Positions 43,635 to 55,200 of a DNA stretch of 64,000 bases are shown here, one piece after another. The number at the start of each line of letters is the position of its first letter. Position 1 is the stretch's first letter. This stretch comes from [Mycobacterium] vasticus (GTDB taxonomy: Bacteria > Actinomycetota > Actinomycetes > Mycobacteriales > Mycobacteriaceae). Position numbers and translations under genes: made by a program. The notes below the pieces were generated by a model. That model was not told where the DNA came from and did no database searches. It saw nothing but the letters and a program-made list of their open reading frames with translations. Location of the stretch: contig NZ_CP084028.1 of assembly GCF_020181595.1 (NCBI RefSeq), forward strand, positions 362,909-426,908, read 5' to 3'.

Positions 43635-44963
43635 GTGAGCCAGGGCTTGGGATCCGACGTGCGCCGGGTGGCGGTGCTGTCGGTGCACACCTCGCCGCTG
43701 GCCCAGCCGGGCACCGGCGACGCCGGCGGAATGAACGTCTACGTGCTGCAGAGCGCGTTGCACCTGGCCCGCCGCGGGGTGGCGGTGGAGATCTTCACCC
43801 GGGCCACGTCGTCGGCCGATCCGCCGGTGCAGCACGTGGCGCCCGGGGTGCTGGTGCGCAATGTGGTGGCCGGCCCGTTCGAGGGCCTGGACAAGAACGA
43901 CCTGCCCACCCAGCTCTGCGCGTTCGCGGCCGGGGTGCTGCGCGCCGAAGCCGCTCACGAGCCGGGCTACTACGACGTCGTGCACTCGCATTACTGGCTG
44001 TCCGGTCAGGTCGGCTGGCTGGCCGCCGACCGGTGGGCGGTGCCGCTGGTACACACCGCGCACACGCTGGCCGGGGTGAAGAACGCCGCGCTGGCAGCCG
44101 GAGACACCCCCGAACCGCCGTTGCGCGCCGTCGGTGAGCAGCAGGTGGTGGACGCGGCGAACCGGCTGGTGGTCAACACCGACGACGAGGCGCGCCAGCT
44201 GGTCGCCCTGCACGACGCGGACCCGCGGCGCATCGACGTCGCGCATCCCGGGGTGGACCTGGAGGTCTTTCGCCCCGGCGACCGGCAGCAGGCCCGCGCT
44301 GTGCTGGGGCTGGCGCCCGACGAGCCGATTGTGGCGTTCGTGGGCCGCATCCAGCCGCTGAAGGCCCCCGACGTCCTGCTGCGCGCCGCCGCGAAGCTCC
44401 CGGGGGTGCGGGTGGTGGTTGCCGGCGGGCCGTCGGGCAGCAGTGGGCTGGCGGCGCCGGGCGGCCTGGTTCGGCTGGCCGGCGAACTGGGTATCAGTGA
44501 CCGGGTGACGTTCCTGCCCCCGCAGTCCCGCGAGCATCTGGCCACCCTGTTCCGGGCCGCCGACCTGGTGGCGGTGCCCAGCTACTCCGAATCGTTCGGT
44601 CTGGTCGCCCTGGAGGCGCAGGCCTGCGGGACGCCGGTGGTCGCCGCGGCCGTCGGCGGGCTGCCGGTGGCGGTGCGCGACGGCGTCACCGGGGGCCTGG
44701 TCGACGGGCATGACATCGACGCGTGGGCCGCCGCCATCGGCGAGCTGCTGCGCCTGGGTTCCGGACCGCGCGGTTGGGCGATGCGCCGGGCCGCGGTCAG
44801 CCACGCCGCGAGCTTCTCCTGGGAGCGCACCGTGGACGCCCAGCTGGCCAGCTACACCAGCGCCATCGAGGACTTCGCCGCAGCGCGCGGGGAGCGGATG
44901 CGGGTGCTCGGGTCGGCGCGCCGGCCCAGGCGGTGGCCGTCGCGTCGCGGGGTCCGGGCGTGA
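43635..44963 (+). CDS. mshA: D-inositol-3-phosphate glycosyltransferase (mycothiol synthesis)
   Basis: 442 residues, a GT4 glycosyltransferase: [19 protein letters not shown] at the N-terminus, [29 protein letters not shown] and the [19 protein letters not shown] motif with donor-binding Glu residues. MshA transfers GlcNAc from UDP-GlcNAc to 1L-myo-inositol-1-phosphate, the first step of mycothiol synthesis. It corresponds to Rv0486. The stop overlaps the next gene by 4 bp. The unit begins with a possible cysteine-sensing leader. Confidence 0.95.
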   Translation: MSQGLGSDVRRVAVLSVHTSPLAQPGTGDAGGMNVYVLQSALHLARRGVAVEIFTRATSSADPPVQHVAPGVLVRNVVAGPFEGLDKNDLPTQLCAFAAGVLRAEAAHEPGYYDVVHSHYWLSGQVGWLAADRWAVPLVHTAHTLAGVKNAALAAGDTPEPPLRAVGEQQVVDAANRLVVNTDDEARQLVALHDADPRRIDVAHPGVDLEVFRPGDRQQARAVLGLAPDEPIVAFVGRIQPLKAPDVLLRAAAKLPGVRVVVAGGPSGSSGLAAPGGLVRLAGELGISDRVTFLPPQSREHLATLFRAADLVAVPSYSESFGLVALEAQACGTPVVAAAVGGLPVAVRDGVTGGLVDGHDIDAWAAAIGELLRLGSGPRGWAMRRAAVSHAASFSWERTVDAQLASYTSAIEDFAAARGERMRVLGSARRPRRWPSRRGVRA

Positions 44964-45493
44964 ACCGCAGCTTGAATCCCGGTCAGGTCCGGAAGCTCAT
45001 CGAGGACACCCTGGATGCGGCCGAGCTGACCTATTCGCCGTTCCCGGGCGCCCACGGCGGCTTGCCGGGACTGGTGGTGGAGCTGCCCGGCGAACGCAAG
45101 CTCAAGACCAACACCATCCTCAGCGTGGGGGAGCACTCGGTGCGAGTCGAGGCGTTCGTCTGTCGCAAGCCCGACGAGAACGACGCCGGGGTCTACCGGT
45201 ACCTGTTGCGGCGCAACCGCCGGCTCTACGGGGTGGCCTACACCCTGGACAACGTCGGCGACATCTATCTGGTGGGCCGGATGGCGCTGGCCTCGGTGAC
45301 CGCCGACGAGCTCGACCGGGTGCTCGGACAAGTGCTCGAAGCCGTCGACTTCGACTTCAACACGTTGCTGGAGTTGGGGTTTGCCACCTCGATCCAGAAG
45401 GAATGGGAGTGGCGGGTGTCCACCGGCCAGTCGCTGAAGAACCTGCGGGCATTCGAGCATCTCATCGACAAGGATGACGACGACGGTCAGTGA
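44960..45493 (+). CDS. YbjN-domain protein (Rv0487-like)
   Basis: 177 residues from GTG at 44960, overlapping the mshA stop (GTGA). A YbjN/type III chaperone-like fold: [22 protein letters not shown] is the conserved centre (seen as [16 protein letters not shown]), and [12 protein letters not shown] is in the last helix. It corresponds to Rv0487. YbjN proteins are linked to stress and motility regulation in E. coli; here coupling to mshA suggests a link to thiol metabolism but no mechanism. Its 3' end overlaps the convergent cutinase by 7 bp. Confidence 0.85.
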   Translation: MNRSLNPGQVRKLIEDTLDAAELTYSPFPGAHGGLPGLVVELPGERKLKTNTILSVGEHSVRVEAFVCRKPDENDAGVYRYLLRRNRRLYGVAYTLDNVGDIYLVGRMALASVTADELDRVLGQVLEAVDFDFNTLLELGFATSIQKEWEWRVSTGQSLKNLRAFEHLIDKDDDDGQ

Positions 45494-46230
45494 AGGCTGA
45501 CGTCTCGACTCGCGTTGGTTTCGACACGGTGAGCGGCGAACGTCGCGGCGCTGGCGGGCATGTTGTTCGTCGGGTAGTCCATGTGCCCGAGCGGGAGGCC
45601 GTCCGTGCCGTCGCAGACGGAGTCATTGCGAGCGCAGTACTCGCGGGTCTTGGGCGCATACAACGGACCGACCACGACCGGCGGCGCGGAGTAGCGGCGG
45701 ATGAACGAGGCCGACGGCTTCCCGAACAGGATCACCGCCGCGACGTGATCGGCCACCACGTCGGGCATCGGCCGCGGTAGTTCCGGTACCAGTTCGTCCG
45801 GCAGTCCGGTGGGCACGGACTGCGCTGTCGCATAACCGGTGACGGCCGCGCCCTGGGAGTAACCGCCCAGCACGATCTGGGTATCCGGACAGTCCAGCGC
45901 CGTCCACTCGATGTGGCTGACCTCGTCGCGGATCCCGGCGATGACACTTCGGTCGAAGTCGATTCCGCTGGAGAAACCACTGGCGGCGGCGTAGTTGACC
46001 GGGTAGACCGCGATCGTCCGGTCGGTGGCGGAACGCAACGCATCGACGAACGCCTGACCGACCTTGCCGACACCGGGCGGCTCGTCGCTGCCGCGGGCGA
46101 AGACCACCTCGACGTCGGCGCACGGCGTGGCGGTTGCGGTCGGTGACGCCACGGTCAGCGGCACCGTCGAAATCGCCAGCAGCGCGGCGGCGAGGAGGCG
46201 AGGAACAAGCTGCAAGCCAGCTACGTACAT
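45487..46230 (-). CDS. Secreted cutinase-family serine esterase
   Basis: 247 residues from [20 protein letters not shown] (signal peptide of about 30-35 residues). Catalytic Ser125 in GGYSQGA, Asp207 in SVCDG and His216 in LGHMDY match the cutinase-like proteins of mycobacteria, which hydrolyse ester lipids outside the cell. The longer reading to 46407 is rejected because the signal peptide begins here. In M. tuberculosis this position between Rv0487 and gpm1 is held by a LysE exporter gene, so the cutinase is a replacement. Confidence 0.9.
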   Translation of the reverse strand: MYVAGLQLVPRLLAAALLAISTVPLTVASPTATATPCADVEVVFARGSDEPPGVGKVGQAFVDALRSATDRTIAVYPVNYAAASGFSSGIDFDRSVIAGIRDEVSHIEWTALDCPDTQIVLGGYSQGAAVTGYATAQSVPTGLPDELVPELPRPMPDVVADHVAAVILFGKPSASFIRRYSAPPVVVGPLYAPKTREYCARNDSVCDGTDGLPLGHMDYPTNNMPASAATFAAHRVETNASRDVSLH

Positions 46231-46306
46231 CGGCACATCCCCGATCCCGGCCGTTGGGCCTTCCTTCGACGGTAACCGCCTTGGCGCCCATGAGACACTG
46301 ACCCGC

Positions 46307-47053
46307 ATGTCTGAGACTGCCACTCTGGTGCTGCTGCGCCACGGCGAAAGCGAATGGAACGCCAGCAACCAGTTCACCGGCTGGATGGACGTCAACCTGA
46401 CCGACAAGGGCCGTGCTGAGGCTGTGCGTGCCGGGCAGCTGCTGACCGAGCACGATCTGCTGCCGGACGTGCTCTACACCTCGCTGCTGCGCCGGGCGAT
46501 CACCACCGCGAACCTGGCCCTGGACGCCGCCGACCGGCATTGGATCCCGGTGCACCGCACCTGGCGGCTCAACGAACGCCACTACGGCGCGCTGCAGGGC
46601 CTGGACAAGGCCGCGACCAAAGCGCGCTACGGCGACGACCAGTTCATGACGTGGCGGCGCAGCTACGACACCCCGCCGCCGCCGATCGAGGCCGGCAGCC
46701 GCTACAGCCAGGACACCGACCCCCGCTACGCCGACATCGGCGGCGGCCCGCTGACCGAGTGCCTGGCCGACGTGGTGGACCGCTTCCTGCCGTACTTCAC
46801 CGACGTCGTCGTCCCGGACCTGCGCTGCGGCAAGACCGTGCTGATCGCCGCACACGGCAACTCGCTGCGGGCCCTGGTGAAGTACCTCGACGGCATGTCC
46901 GACGACGACGTCGTCGGCCTGAACATCCCGACCGGCATCCCGCTGCGCTACGACCTGCGCAACCTGCGCCCGACCGTCCCCGGCGGCGTCTACCTGGACC
47001 CGGAGGCCGCGGCCGCCGGTGCCGCGGCGGTGGCCAACCAGGGTGCCAAGTAG
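46307..47053 (+). CDS. gpm1: 2,3-bisphosphoglycerate-dependent phosphoglycerate mutase
   Basis: 248 residues. Phospho-accepting His12 is in [20 protein letters not shown] (seen as [10 protein letters not shown]). [25 protein letters not shown] and [16 protein letters not shown] complete the active site. It interconverts 3- and 2-phosphoglycerate in glycolysis and gluconeogenesis. It corresponds to Rv0489. The ATG at 46307 begins [10 protein letters not shown], with no good ribosome binding site upstream. Confidence 0.95.
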   Translation: MSETATLVLLRHGESEWNASNQFTGWMDVNLTDKGRAEAVRAGQLLTEHDLLPDVLYTSLLRRAITTANLALDAADRHWIPVHRTWRLNERHYGALQGLDKAATKARYGDDQFMTWRRSYDTPPPPIEAGSRYSQDTDPRYADIGGGPLTECLADVVDRFLPYFTDVVVPDLRCGKTVLIAAHGNSLRALVKYLDGMSDDDVVGLNIPTGIPLRYDLRNLRPTVPGGVYLDPEAAAAGAAAVANQGAK

Positions 47054-47070
47054 CCGATCGGCCCACTCAG

Positions 47071-47099
47071 GGTGAATTCCGGGTGGAGCCCCGGTGAAC
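47071..47099 (+). promoter_or_regulatory. Three RegX3-like heptamers with 11-bp period before senX3
   Basis: GGTGAAT (47071-47077), GGTGGAG (47082-47088) and GGTGAAC (47093-47099) are spaced 4 nt apart, giving an exact 11-bp period. OmpR/PhoB-family regulators bind such repeats, and RegX3 recognises GTTCACC-like half-sites, the reverse complement of these. The position, about 80-110 bp upstream of senX3, suggests autoregulation. Confidence 0.6.
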
Positions 47100-47169
47100 T
47101 CTTCGTCGCGGATTCACGTTCGGCGCACGTCGGGGCCGAGTGCTGGTCAAATGACGGGGCCGGACTGCG

Positions 47170-47175
47170 TACGAT
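47170..47175 (+). promoter_or_regulatory. -10 element of senX3
   Basis: TACGAT at 47170-47175 fits TANNNT and ends 6 nt before the senX3 GTG at 47182, indicating a leaderless transcript. Confidence 0.5.
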
Positions 47176-47181
47176 TTTGCC

Positions 47182-48363
47182 GTGGCTGCGACAACCGCGC
47201 TGACGCTCGATGCGGTGTCGGTACTGCTGGCGCTCGCGGTCGGCACGGGCGCCGGAATCTGGCTTGCGCCCAGGCTGGCCGAGCGGCGCCGCCGGGTGGC
47301 CACCGAACGATCCGGGATCACCGTCTCGCAGATGCTGCAGCAGATCGTCGCGCACGCTTCGCTGGGCATCGTCGTCGTCGACAACCACCGCGATGTCGTC
47401 TACCTCAACGACCGGGCGACGGCCCTGGGCCTGGTCCGCGGACGGCTGCTCGACGACGGTGCCTGGGAGGCCGCCCGGCGCGCACTCGACGGCGAGGACG
47501 AGGTGGTCTTCGACCTCACCGCGGCCAATCGCGCGTCCGGAGCCACCCGCTCGGAGCTGTCCGCGGTGCGCGGGTACGCCCGGCTGCTCTCCGAGCAGGA
47601 CGTCCGGTTCGCGGTGGTGATCGTCGACGACCAGTCCGAGCAGGCCCGCATGGAGGCCAGCAGGCGTGACTTCGTGGCCAACGTCAGCCACGAGCTCAAG
47701 ACCCCGGTCGGTGCCATGGGGCTGCTGGCCGAGGCACTGCTGGCCTCGGCGGACGACCCCGAGGCGGTGCGCCCGTTCGCGGAGAAGGTGCTGGTCGAGG
47801 CCAACCGGCTGGCCAGCATGATCGGTGAGCTGATCGAGCTTTCCCGGCTACAGGGCGCGGACCCGCTGCCGGACCTGGGCGTCGTCGACGTCGACAGCGT
47901 GGTGAACGAGGCCATCTCCCGGCACAAGGTGGCCGCCGACAACGCCGAGATCACCATCACCACCGACGCCCCCAGCGGCTTCCGGGTGCTCGGAGAAGAG
48001 ACGCTGCTGGTCACCGCCCTGGCCAACCTGGTGTCCAACGCCATCGCCTACTCCCCGCACGGATCGCCGGTGTCGATCAGCCGCCGCCGCCATGGCGGCT
48101 TCGTGGAGATCGCCGTCACCGACCGGGGCATCGGGATCGCGCCCAAGGACCAGCAGCGGGTGTTCGAACGCTTCTTCCGCAGCGACAAGGCCCGGTCGCG
48201 GGCCACCGGCGGCAGCGGTCTGGGCCTGGCGATCGTCAAGCACGTGGCCGCCAACCACAACGGCACCATCACGCTGTGGAGTCAGCCGGGCACCGGCTCG
48301 ACGTTCACTCTGGCCATTCCGGCATATCAACCGGCCGAGTCGGGAAAAGATGAGCAACAGTGA
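47182..48363 (+). CDS. senX3: Sensor histidine kinase SenX3
   Basis: 393 residues. An N-terminal membrane helix ([17 protein letters not shown]) is followed by a PAS domain and the dimerisation helix with phospho-acceptor His170 ([13 protein letters not shown]). The ATPase domain has N ([12 protein letters not shown]), G1 ([20 protein letters not shown]) and G2 ([14 protein letters not shown]) boxes. It senses phosphate limitation, in concert with the Pst system, and acts on RegX3. It corresponds to Rv0490. The gap to regX3 is only 18 bp, without the MIRU repeats found there in M. tuberculosis. Confidence 0.96.
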   Translation: MAATTALTLDAVSVLLALAVGTGAGIWLAPRLAERRRRVATERSGITVSQMLQQIVAHASLGIVVVDNHRDVVYLNDRATALGLVRGRLLDDGAWEAARRALDGEDEVVFDLTAANRASGATRSELSAVRGYARLLSEQDVRFAVVIVDDQSEQARMEASRRDFVANVSHELKTPVGAMGLLAEALLASADDPEAVRPFAEKVLVEANRLASMIGELIELSRLQGADPLPDLGVVDVDSVVNEAISRHKVAADNAEITITTDAPSGFRVLGEETLLVTALANLVSNAIAYSPHGSPVSISRRRHGGFVEIAVTDRGIGIAPKDQQRVFERFFRSDKARSRATGGSGLGLAIVKHVAANHNGTITLWSQPGTGSTFTLAIPAYQPAESGKDEQQ

Positions 48364-48381
48364 CCATGAGGAGCAGCGCCG

Positions 48382-49065
48382 ATGACGCACGTACTGATCG
48401 TAGAGGACGAGGAGTCGCTCGCGGACCCGCTGGCGTTCCTGCTGCGCAAGGAGGGGTTCGAGACCACCGTCGTCACCGACGGGTCGGCGGCGCTGGCGGA
48501 GTTCGACCGCGCCGGCGCCGACATCGTGCTGCTGGACCTGATGCTCCCGGGCATGTCGGGCACCGACGTCTGCAAACAGCTGCGTGCCCGCTCCAGCGTG
48601 CCGGTGATTATGGTCACTGCCCGCGACAGCGAGATCGACAAGGTCGTCGGCCTGGAGTTGGGCGCCGACGACTATGTGACCAAGCCGTACTCGGCCCGCG
48701 AGCTGATCGCCCGGATCCGCGCGGTGCTGCGCCGCGGCGGCGACGACGAGGGCGGCGTCGGCGAGGGCGTGCTGGAGTCGGGTTCGGTGCGCATGGACGT
48801 CGAACGGCACGTGGTCATGGTCAACGGTGAGCAGATCACCTTGCCGCTCAAGGAGTTCGACCTGCTCGAATACCTGATGCGCAACACCGGCCGGGTGCTC
48901 ACCCGCGGTCAGTTGATCGACCGGGTGTGGGGCGCGGACTACGTCGGTGACACCAAGACCCTCGATGTCCACGTCAAACGACTTCGGTCCAAGATCGAGG
49001 CCGATCCTGCCAACCCGGTGCACCTGGTCACGGTGCGTGGACTCGGGTACAAGCTGGAGGGATGA
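48382..49065 (+). CDS. regX3: Response regulator RegX3
   Basis: 227 residues, OmpR family. The receiver domain carries the acidic pocket (Glu9, Asp10... in VEDEES), phospho-acceptor Asp52 (LLDLMLPG), and MVTARDS; Lys lies in YVTKPYSARELIARI. The winged-helix DNA-binding domain covers about 130-227 and ends RGLGYKLEG. With SenX3 it controls phosphate-starvation genes. It corresponds to Rv0491. The last M. tuberculosis-like gene before the biosynthetic cluster; whether it controls that cluster is unknown. Confidence 0.96.
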   Translation: MTHVLIVEDEESLADPLAFLLRKEGFETTVVTDGSAALAEFDRAGADIVLLDLMLPGMSGTDVCKQLRARSSVPVIMVTARDSEIDKVVGLELGADDYVTKPYSARELIARIRAVLRRGGDDEGGVGEGVLESGSVRMDVERHVVMVNGEQITLPLKEFDLLEYLMRNTGRVLTRGQLIDRVWGADYVGDTKTLDVHVKRLRSKIEADPANPVHLVTVRGLGYKLEG

Positions 49066-49256
49066 CGCACGCCTCATCAGGCGCTTCGCCGTGATGTGGT
49101 CACCTAACTTGCCCGTTTGGGCGTACTCCGGCGAAAATTGCGAGATTGGGTGTCCGGCTTCTTAATGTAGCCTTAATCAAGGTTGCCTGCGAGAAGGCCC
49201 GGGCTTGAAATCTGATAAAACCAATCTTCGTTAGTAATACGGGAGACGCGAGCGCG
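49066..49256 (+). promoter_or_regulatory. Upstream region of the PKS/NRPS cluster
   Basis: 191 bp with no coding frame. It turns AT-rich near 49205-49240. TTGAAA (49205-49210) is a possible -35 element, but I see no convincing -10 at the right distance. GGGAGA (49241-49246), about 10 nt before the ATG at 49257, is the likely ribosome binding site. GGTCACC near 49098 resembles a single RegX3 half-site only weakly. Confidence 0.4.
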
Positions 49257-52200
49257 ATGAGCCGGCCGGACGACACGGGAAACCCCCTGCGCACACTGGT
49301 GGATCTGCTGACGCAGCGGGCCGAGCAGCGCGTTGACATGCCGGTGTTCACCTTCTCCCGGGACGGCGACGAGAACGAGACCAGCCAGATCAGCTACCGC
49401 GAGCTCGACCTGCGCGCCCGCCGGATCGCCGCGGACCTGCAGGCCAACGGCGCCGCCGGTCAGCGGGTGCTGGTGCTGTGCCCGCCCGGCCTGGACTTCG
49501 TGGCCAGCTTCTTCGGCTGTCTCTACGCCGGCGCCATCGCGATTCCGGTCCACCCGCCGATGCGCGAGCACCTGGTTCCGCGCGTCGAGTCGATCATCGC
49601 CGACGTCAAGCCCGGATATGCGCTCACCAACTCCGAGATCGAACCCAAGATCAGGCCCGCCATCGACGCGCTGCCCGGTGGGCAGGCGCTGCGCTGGACG
49701 ATCATGGACGTCGACATCGCCGACGGCGTTGAGGTGGCCTGGGTACCGCCGCAGATCGACGGCGAGAGTGTCGCCATGCTGCAGTACACCTCCGGGTCCA
49801 CCAGCGCACCCAAGGGCGTCGTGCTGACCCACGGCAACCTGGTGCACAACCTGATCACCATCGCCGAGGCCTGGGGCGCCAACCCCGACATGCCGCATGT
49901 GGTCGGCGTGTTCTGGCTGCCGCCGTACCACGACATGGGTCTGATCGGCGGCGTGTTGGGAACGATGTACGTCGGTGGCCATTCGATCCTGATGCCGCCG
50001 ACGGCGTTCATCAAGCGGCCGATGCGGTGGTTGGAGGCGATCTCCCGGCATCGCGCGATGATCACCGCCGCGCCGAACTTCGCCTTCGACCTGTGCGTCG
50101 AGCTGAGCACCCCGCAGGAGCGCGCCGCGCTGGACCTGTCCAACTGGTCGGTGGCGCTGTGCGGCGCCGAACCGGTGCGCACCGCCACCCTGGACGGTTT
50201 CGTCGAACTGTTCGGACCGTCAGGCTTCCGGCCCGAGTCGCTCTACCCGGTGTACGGGCTGGCGGAGGGCACCCTGCTGGTGTCCGGTGGGTCGGACCTG
50301 CCGACGCCGATGGTGCAGCACCTGGACCGGGTCGCCCTGGGCGACAACCGGGTGATCGACGTCCCCGCCGACGATCCCAACGTGGCGACCATGGTCGGCT
50401 GCGGCAAGCCGCGCGGCGGCCAGCGGGTGGTCATCGTCGACCCCGACACCCGGCTGGAGTGCGCCGCGGACCGGGTCGGCGAGATCTGGGTGTCCGGGGG
50501 CAGCGTCGCGCACGGCTACTGGGGTGCGCCTGAGCTGTCCGCGGAGACGTTCGCCGCGACGTTGGCCGACACCGGAGAGGGCCCGTTCCTGCGCACCGGC
50601 GACCTGGGCTTCCTGCACGCCGGGGAGCTGTTCGTCACCGGCCGCCGCAAAGACCTGATCATCATCCGCGGCACCAACCACTACCCCAACGACATCGAGC
50701 TGACCGTCCAGAACACCAACCCGGCGTTGCTGCGCGGCCGCGGCGCGGTGTTCTCGATCGCACCGGAGTCCGGTGGCGCCGAGCAACTGGTGGTCGTCCA
50801 GGAGGTGGACCCGAGCCGCCTGTCCGGCGAGCAGGCCGACGAGGCCATGCAGGTGATCCGCACCGCGGTCACCGAGAACCACTCGGTGCGTACCCACTCG
50901 GTCGTACTGGTCCAGCCGCTGCAGCTGCCGACCACTTCCAGCGGCAAGATCCAGCGCAGCGCCTGTAAGAAGCAGTACCTGAACGGCGAGCTGCCGGTGG
51001 TGGCTCAGTGGCCGTCTGCCGCGCCCGTCGCGCCGGCCGCCTCGGCGGCTCCCGTCCCGGCTGGAGTGGGGCCCGACTCCGGTACTCGCAGCGCCGCCGA
51101 GATCAGCGCCTGGCTGGTCAACCAGCTGGCCCAGGATCTGGAGCTGCCGGTCGCCGAGATCGACCCGGCCAAGCCGTTCGCGTTCTACGGGCTGGACTCC
51201 ATCCACGCGGTGCGCCTGTCGAGCGCCCTGGAGAAGTGGCTGGGCTGCGAGCTGGTCCCGACCATCGCCTACGAGTACCCGTCGATCGACATCCTGTCGG
51301 CACACCTGGCCCGGGTCACCAAAGATGCTCCCGCCGCCGCGCAAGAAGCCGAGCGGATCGAACGCCCCGCCGCCGACGAGCCGATCGCGATCGTCGGCAT
51401 CGGCTGCCGCTTCCCGGGCGCCGACGGCCCCGAGGAGTTCTGGCGGCTGCTGTCCGGCGGGGTGGACGCCACCAGCGAGGTGCCGGGCGACCGCTGGGAC
51501 GTCGACGCCTTCTACAACCCGGACCCGACGGTGCCGGGCACCGCGGTCACCCGCCGGGGCGGGTTCCTCGACCAGGTCGACCAGTTCGACTTCCAGTTCT
51601 TCGGGATCTCCCCGCGTGAATCGGCGCAGATGGACCCGCAGCAGCGGCTGCTGCTGGAGGTGGCCTGGGAGGCCCTCGAAGACGCCGGGCAGGCGCCCGA
51701 CGCGCTGGCCGGCACCCGCACCGGGGTGTTCGTCGGCATCTCCACCAACGACTACGGCTCCCTGCGGCTGGGCCAGCCCCAGCTCGTCGACGCCTACACC
51801 GGCACCGGCAACGCGCTGAGCATCGCCGCCAACCGGCTGTCGTACACCTTCGACTTCCACGGGCCGAGCATGTCGGTCGACACGGCCTGCTCGTCGTCGC
51901 TGGTTGCGGTGGACCTGGCGTGCCGCAGCCTGCGCGACGGCGAGTGCTCGATGGCGCTGGCCGCCGGAGTGAACGTGATCCTGTCGCCGGCGCTGGCGAT
52001 CAACTTCACCAAGGCCCGCGTGATGGCCCCCGACGGCCGGTGCAAGACCTTCGACGCCGACGCCGACGGCTACGTCCGCGGCGAGGGCGCCGGGGTGGTC
52101 GTGCTCAAGCCGCTGAGCCGGGCGCTGGAGGACAACGACCCCATCTACGCGGTGATCCGCGGCAGCGCCACCAACTCCGACGGCCGCACCAACGGTTTGA

Positions 52201-55200
52201 TCGCCCCCAGCGGGCGGGCGCAGGAGCGGGTTGTCGCCGAGGCGTTCCGTCGCGCGGGCCTGCCGGCCGGCTCGGTCCAGTACGTCGAGGCGCACGGCAC
52301 CGGAACCTCCATCGGCGACGCCATCGAGGCCAACGCCCTGGGTACCGTGCTGGCCGAGGGCCGGCCGCAGGGCAGCCGTTGTCTGGTCGGATCGGTCAAG
52401 ACCAACATCGGCCACCTGGAGGCCGCGGCCGGGGTCGCCGGACTGATCAAGGTGGCGCTGTCGTTGCAGCACCGCACCATCCCGGCCAGCCTGAACTTCA
52501 CCGAGCCCAACCCGCACATCCTGTTCGACAGCCTGCCGCTGGAAGTGGTGACCAAGCAGACGCCGTGGCCGGCGGGCAGCCGCGCGATCGCCGGGGTCAG
52601 CTCGTTCGGATTCGGCGGAACCAATGCCCACGTCGTGCTCACCGAGGCCCCGCAGGTCCGCGCCCGCTACGCCGACGAGTCGGCTCCGCCGCGCGCCGAG
52701 CTCTTGGCGCTGTCCGCGCGCTCCCCGGAGGCGCTGACCGCGCTGGTCGGCGAGTACGAGATGGCTTTATTCTCAGGCGGTCTCGAGGGCGGGACGTTCC
52801 TGGCCGATCTGTGTTACACCGCCGGCGCCCGCCGCGGCCACCACGACTACCGCCTGTCGGTGGTCGGGGATTCCCCGGCGGCACTGTTCGAGTCGCTGTC
52901 GGCCTACCGGCAGGGCGAGTCACGGCCGGGCCTGGCGGTCGGGCATTCCGAGCGCGGCCGCAGCGTCACGTTCGTCTTCTCCGGCCAGGGCTCGCAGTGG
53001 CACGGCATGGCCCAGAAGCTGCAGGCCGACGAGCCGGTGTTCGCCGAGGCCCTGGCCGCCTGCGACAGCGCGATCTTCCCGCACCTGGGGCACTCGATTC
53101 TCAAAGAGCTGGCCAAGCCCGAGGACAAATCGAAGCTCAACGACATCGGCATCCTGCAACCCACCATCTTCGCGATCCAGGTGGCACTGGCGGCGCTGTG
53201 GCGGTCCTGGGGCGTCGAGCCCGTCGCGGTCGTGGGACACAGCCTCGGCGAGGTGGCGGCCGCCCACGTTGCGGGCGCATTGAGCCTGGAGGACGGCGCA
53301 CGGGTGATCTGCGCTCGGGCCCGGATGCTGCGGGGCGTACGCGGTCGCGGCGCGATGATGGTCACCGAGACCACCATGGCCGAGGCGCAGGAGCTGATCG
53401 CCGGCCACGAGCGTCAGGTGGCCGTGGCCGCCAGCAACAGCTACCGCTCCACCGTGCTCGCCGGTGAGCGCAAGGTGCTCGAAGAGCTGATGGCCAAGCT
53501 GAACCAGCGCGATCGGTTCTGCCGGTGGATCGACGTCGACGTCGCCTCGCACAGCCCGCAGATGGAGGCCCTGGCCTCCGGTCTGCGCGGCAGCCTGGTG
53601 AAGCTGAAGCCGACCACGCCGACGGTGCCGATGTACTCGACGGTCACCGGGGAGCCGGTGGGCGACCGGCCGCTCGACGCCGACTACTGGGTGGCCAACC
53701 TGTGCTCGCCGGTCCGCTTCTCGCCGGCGCTGCGCCGCCTGCTGGAGGCCGGACACGACACGTTCGTCGAGCTGAGCCCGCACCCCATCCTGCTGACCGG
53801 GGCCCGCGAGGACGCCGAGCACCTGCACCGCAGTGCCGTTCTCCTGCCGTCCATGCGCCGCGACGACGACGGCCGCGCCACCATGCTGGGTTCGTTGGGC
53901 GCGCTCTACACCCTGGGACACCCGGTGGCCTGGGAGCAGATCTACCCCGAGGGCAGCCGGCTGGTGGCGGCCCCCACCTACCCGTGGCAGCGAGTGCACT
54001 CCTGGCTCAACGCCGGCTCCATCTCCGCGCCTCGGCACGGCGGCGGCACGCCCGGTGGCTGGCGCGGCCCGATCCGCGCCGCCGCCCAGCCGGACACCGT
54101 GCTGGCCGAGCTCGACATCACCACGGCGCTGACCGCCGAGCAGCTCGACGAGCTGGCCCTGGCCGCGGCCGAGGTCGCCTTCGGGCCGGGCAGCCGTTCG
54201 GTCGGTGAGCTGACGCTGCGCGGCAGCACCGCGCAGGTGCGTACCGTGCAGTTCGCGCTGACCGGGGATGAGTTCGAGTGCTTCGGCGGTAACGGCGAGG
54301 GCTGGTCGCTGCTGGCCACCGGCACCCTGGCCGCCGGTGCATCCGGTGTGGCCACCGTCGTGGTGGATCCCACCGACCGCATCTACCAGATGGACTGGCA
54401 GCCCGCGTCGCTGGCGGGCGACGGGGAGGGTTGTCCCGCCGAGCCGGGCAGCTGGCTGATCCTGTCCGACGGCCCGGTGGCCGACACCCTGCGCGACCAC
54501 CTCGAAGCCCAGGCGCAGTCCTGCGTGCTGGTGGAGCCCGTCGTCGGGCTCGCCGCGATGGAACGGGTCAGCGCCGACAGCTACCGGGTGGACCCGGCCC
54601 GGCCCGAGCACTTCGCCGAGCTGCTGCGCGCGGCGTTCGGCGGCGACCGCCCGCCGTGCCGCGGCGTGGTGCACCTGTGGAACCTGTTGGCCGACCCGGA
54701 ATCTCTTGCGTCTCTTGAGACGGCGACCGACCTCGGGTCGCTGAGCGTGGTGCACCTGATCCAGGCGCTCACCCTGGCCGGTTGGCCGGAGTCGCCGCGG
54801 CTGTGGCTGGTGACCCGCGGCGCGCAGCCGGCCGGGGATCAGTCCGGTCCGCTGTCGGTCGCGCAGGCCCCGGTCTGGGGTCTCGGCCGCAGCATCGACC
54901 ACGAGTACCCGGAGCTGCGTGCCACCGGCGTCGACCTGTCGGTCTCCGGCGGCCCCGAGGAGCTGCGCGGGTTGTTCAGCGAGATCTGGTCGGACAGCGC
55001 GGATTCCGATGTTGCGCTGCGGGGCCCCCGCCGCTATGTGGCCCGCCTGGAGGCCTACACCGCACCCGCGGAGGCCGGCGAGCTCGCGGTGCGTGTCGAT
55101 GGCACCTACCTGGTCACCGGTGGCCTGGGCGCGGTCGGCGGCAAGATCGCCGAATGGCTGGTCTCCCGCGACGCCCGCCACCTGGTCCTGATGGGCCGCG

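Noticed and set aside
42588..44804. A 738-codon minus-strand frame over the ROK and mshA genes
   Set aside because: Shadow frame; both plus-strand genes are well-defined families with intact motifs.
49095..49120. RegX3 box ahead of the PKS gene
   Set aside because: Only one GGTCACC half-site with a mismatch; the next expected heptamer at 11 bp does not match.
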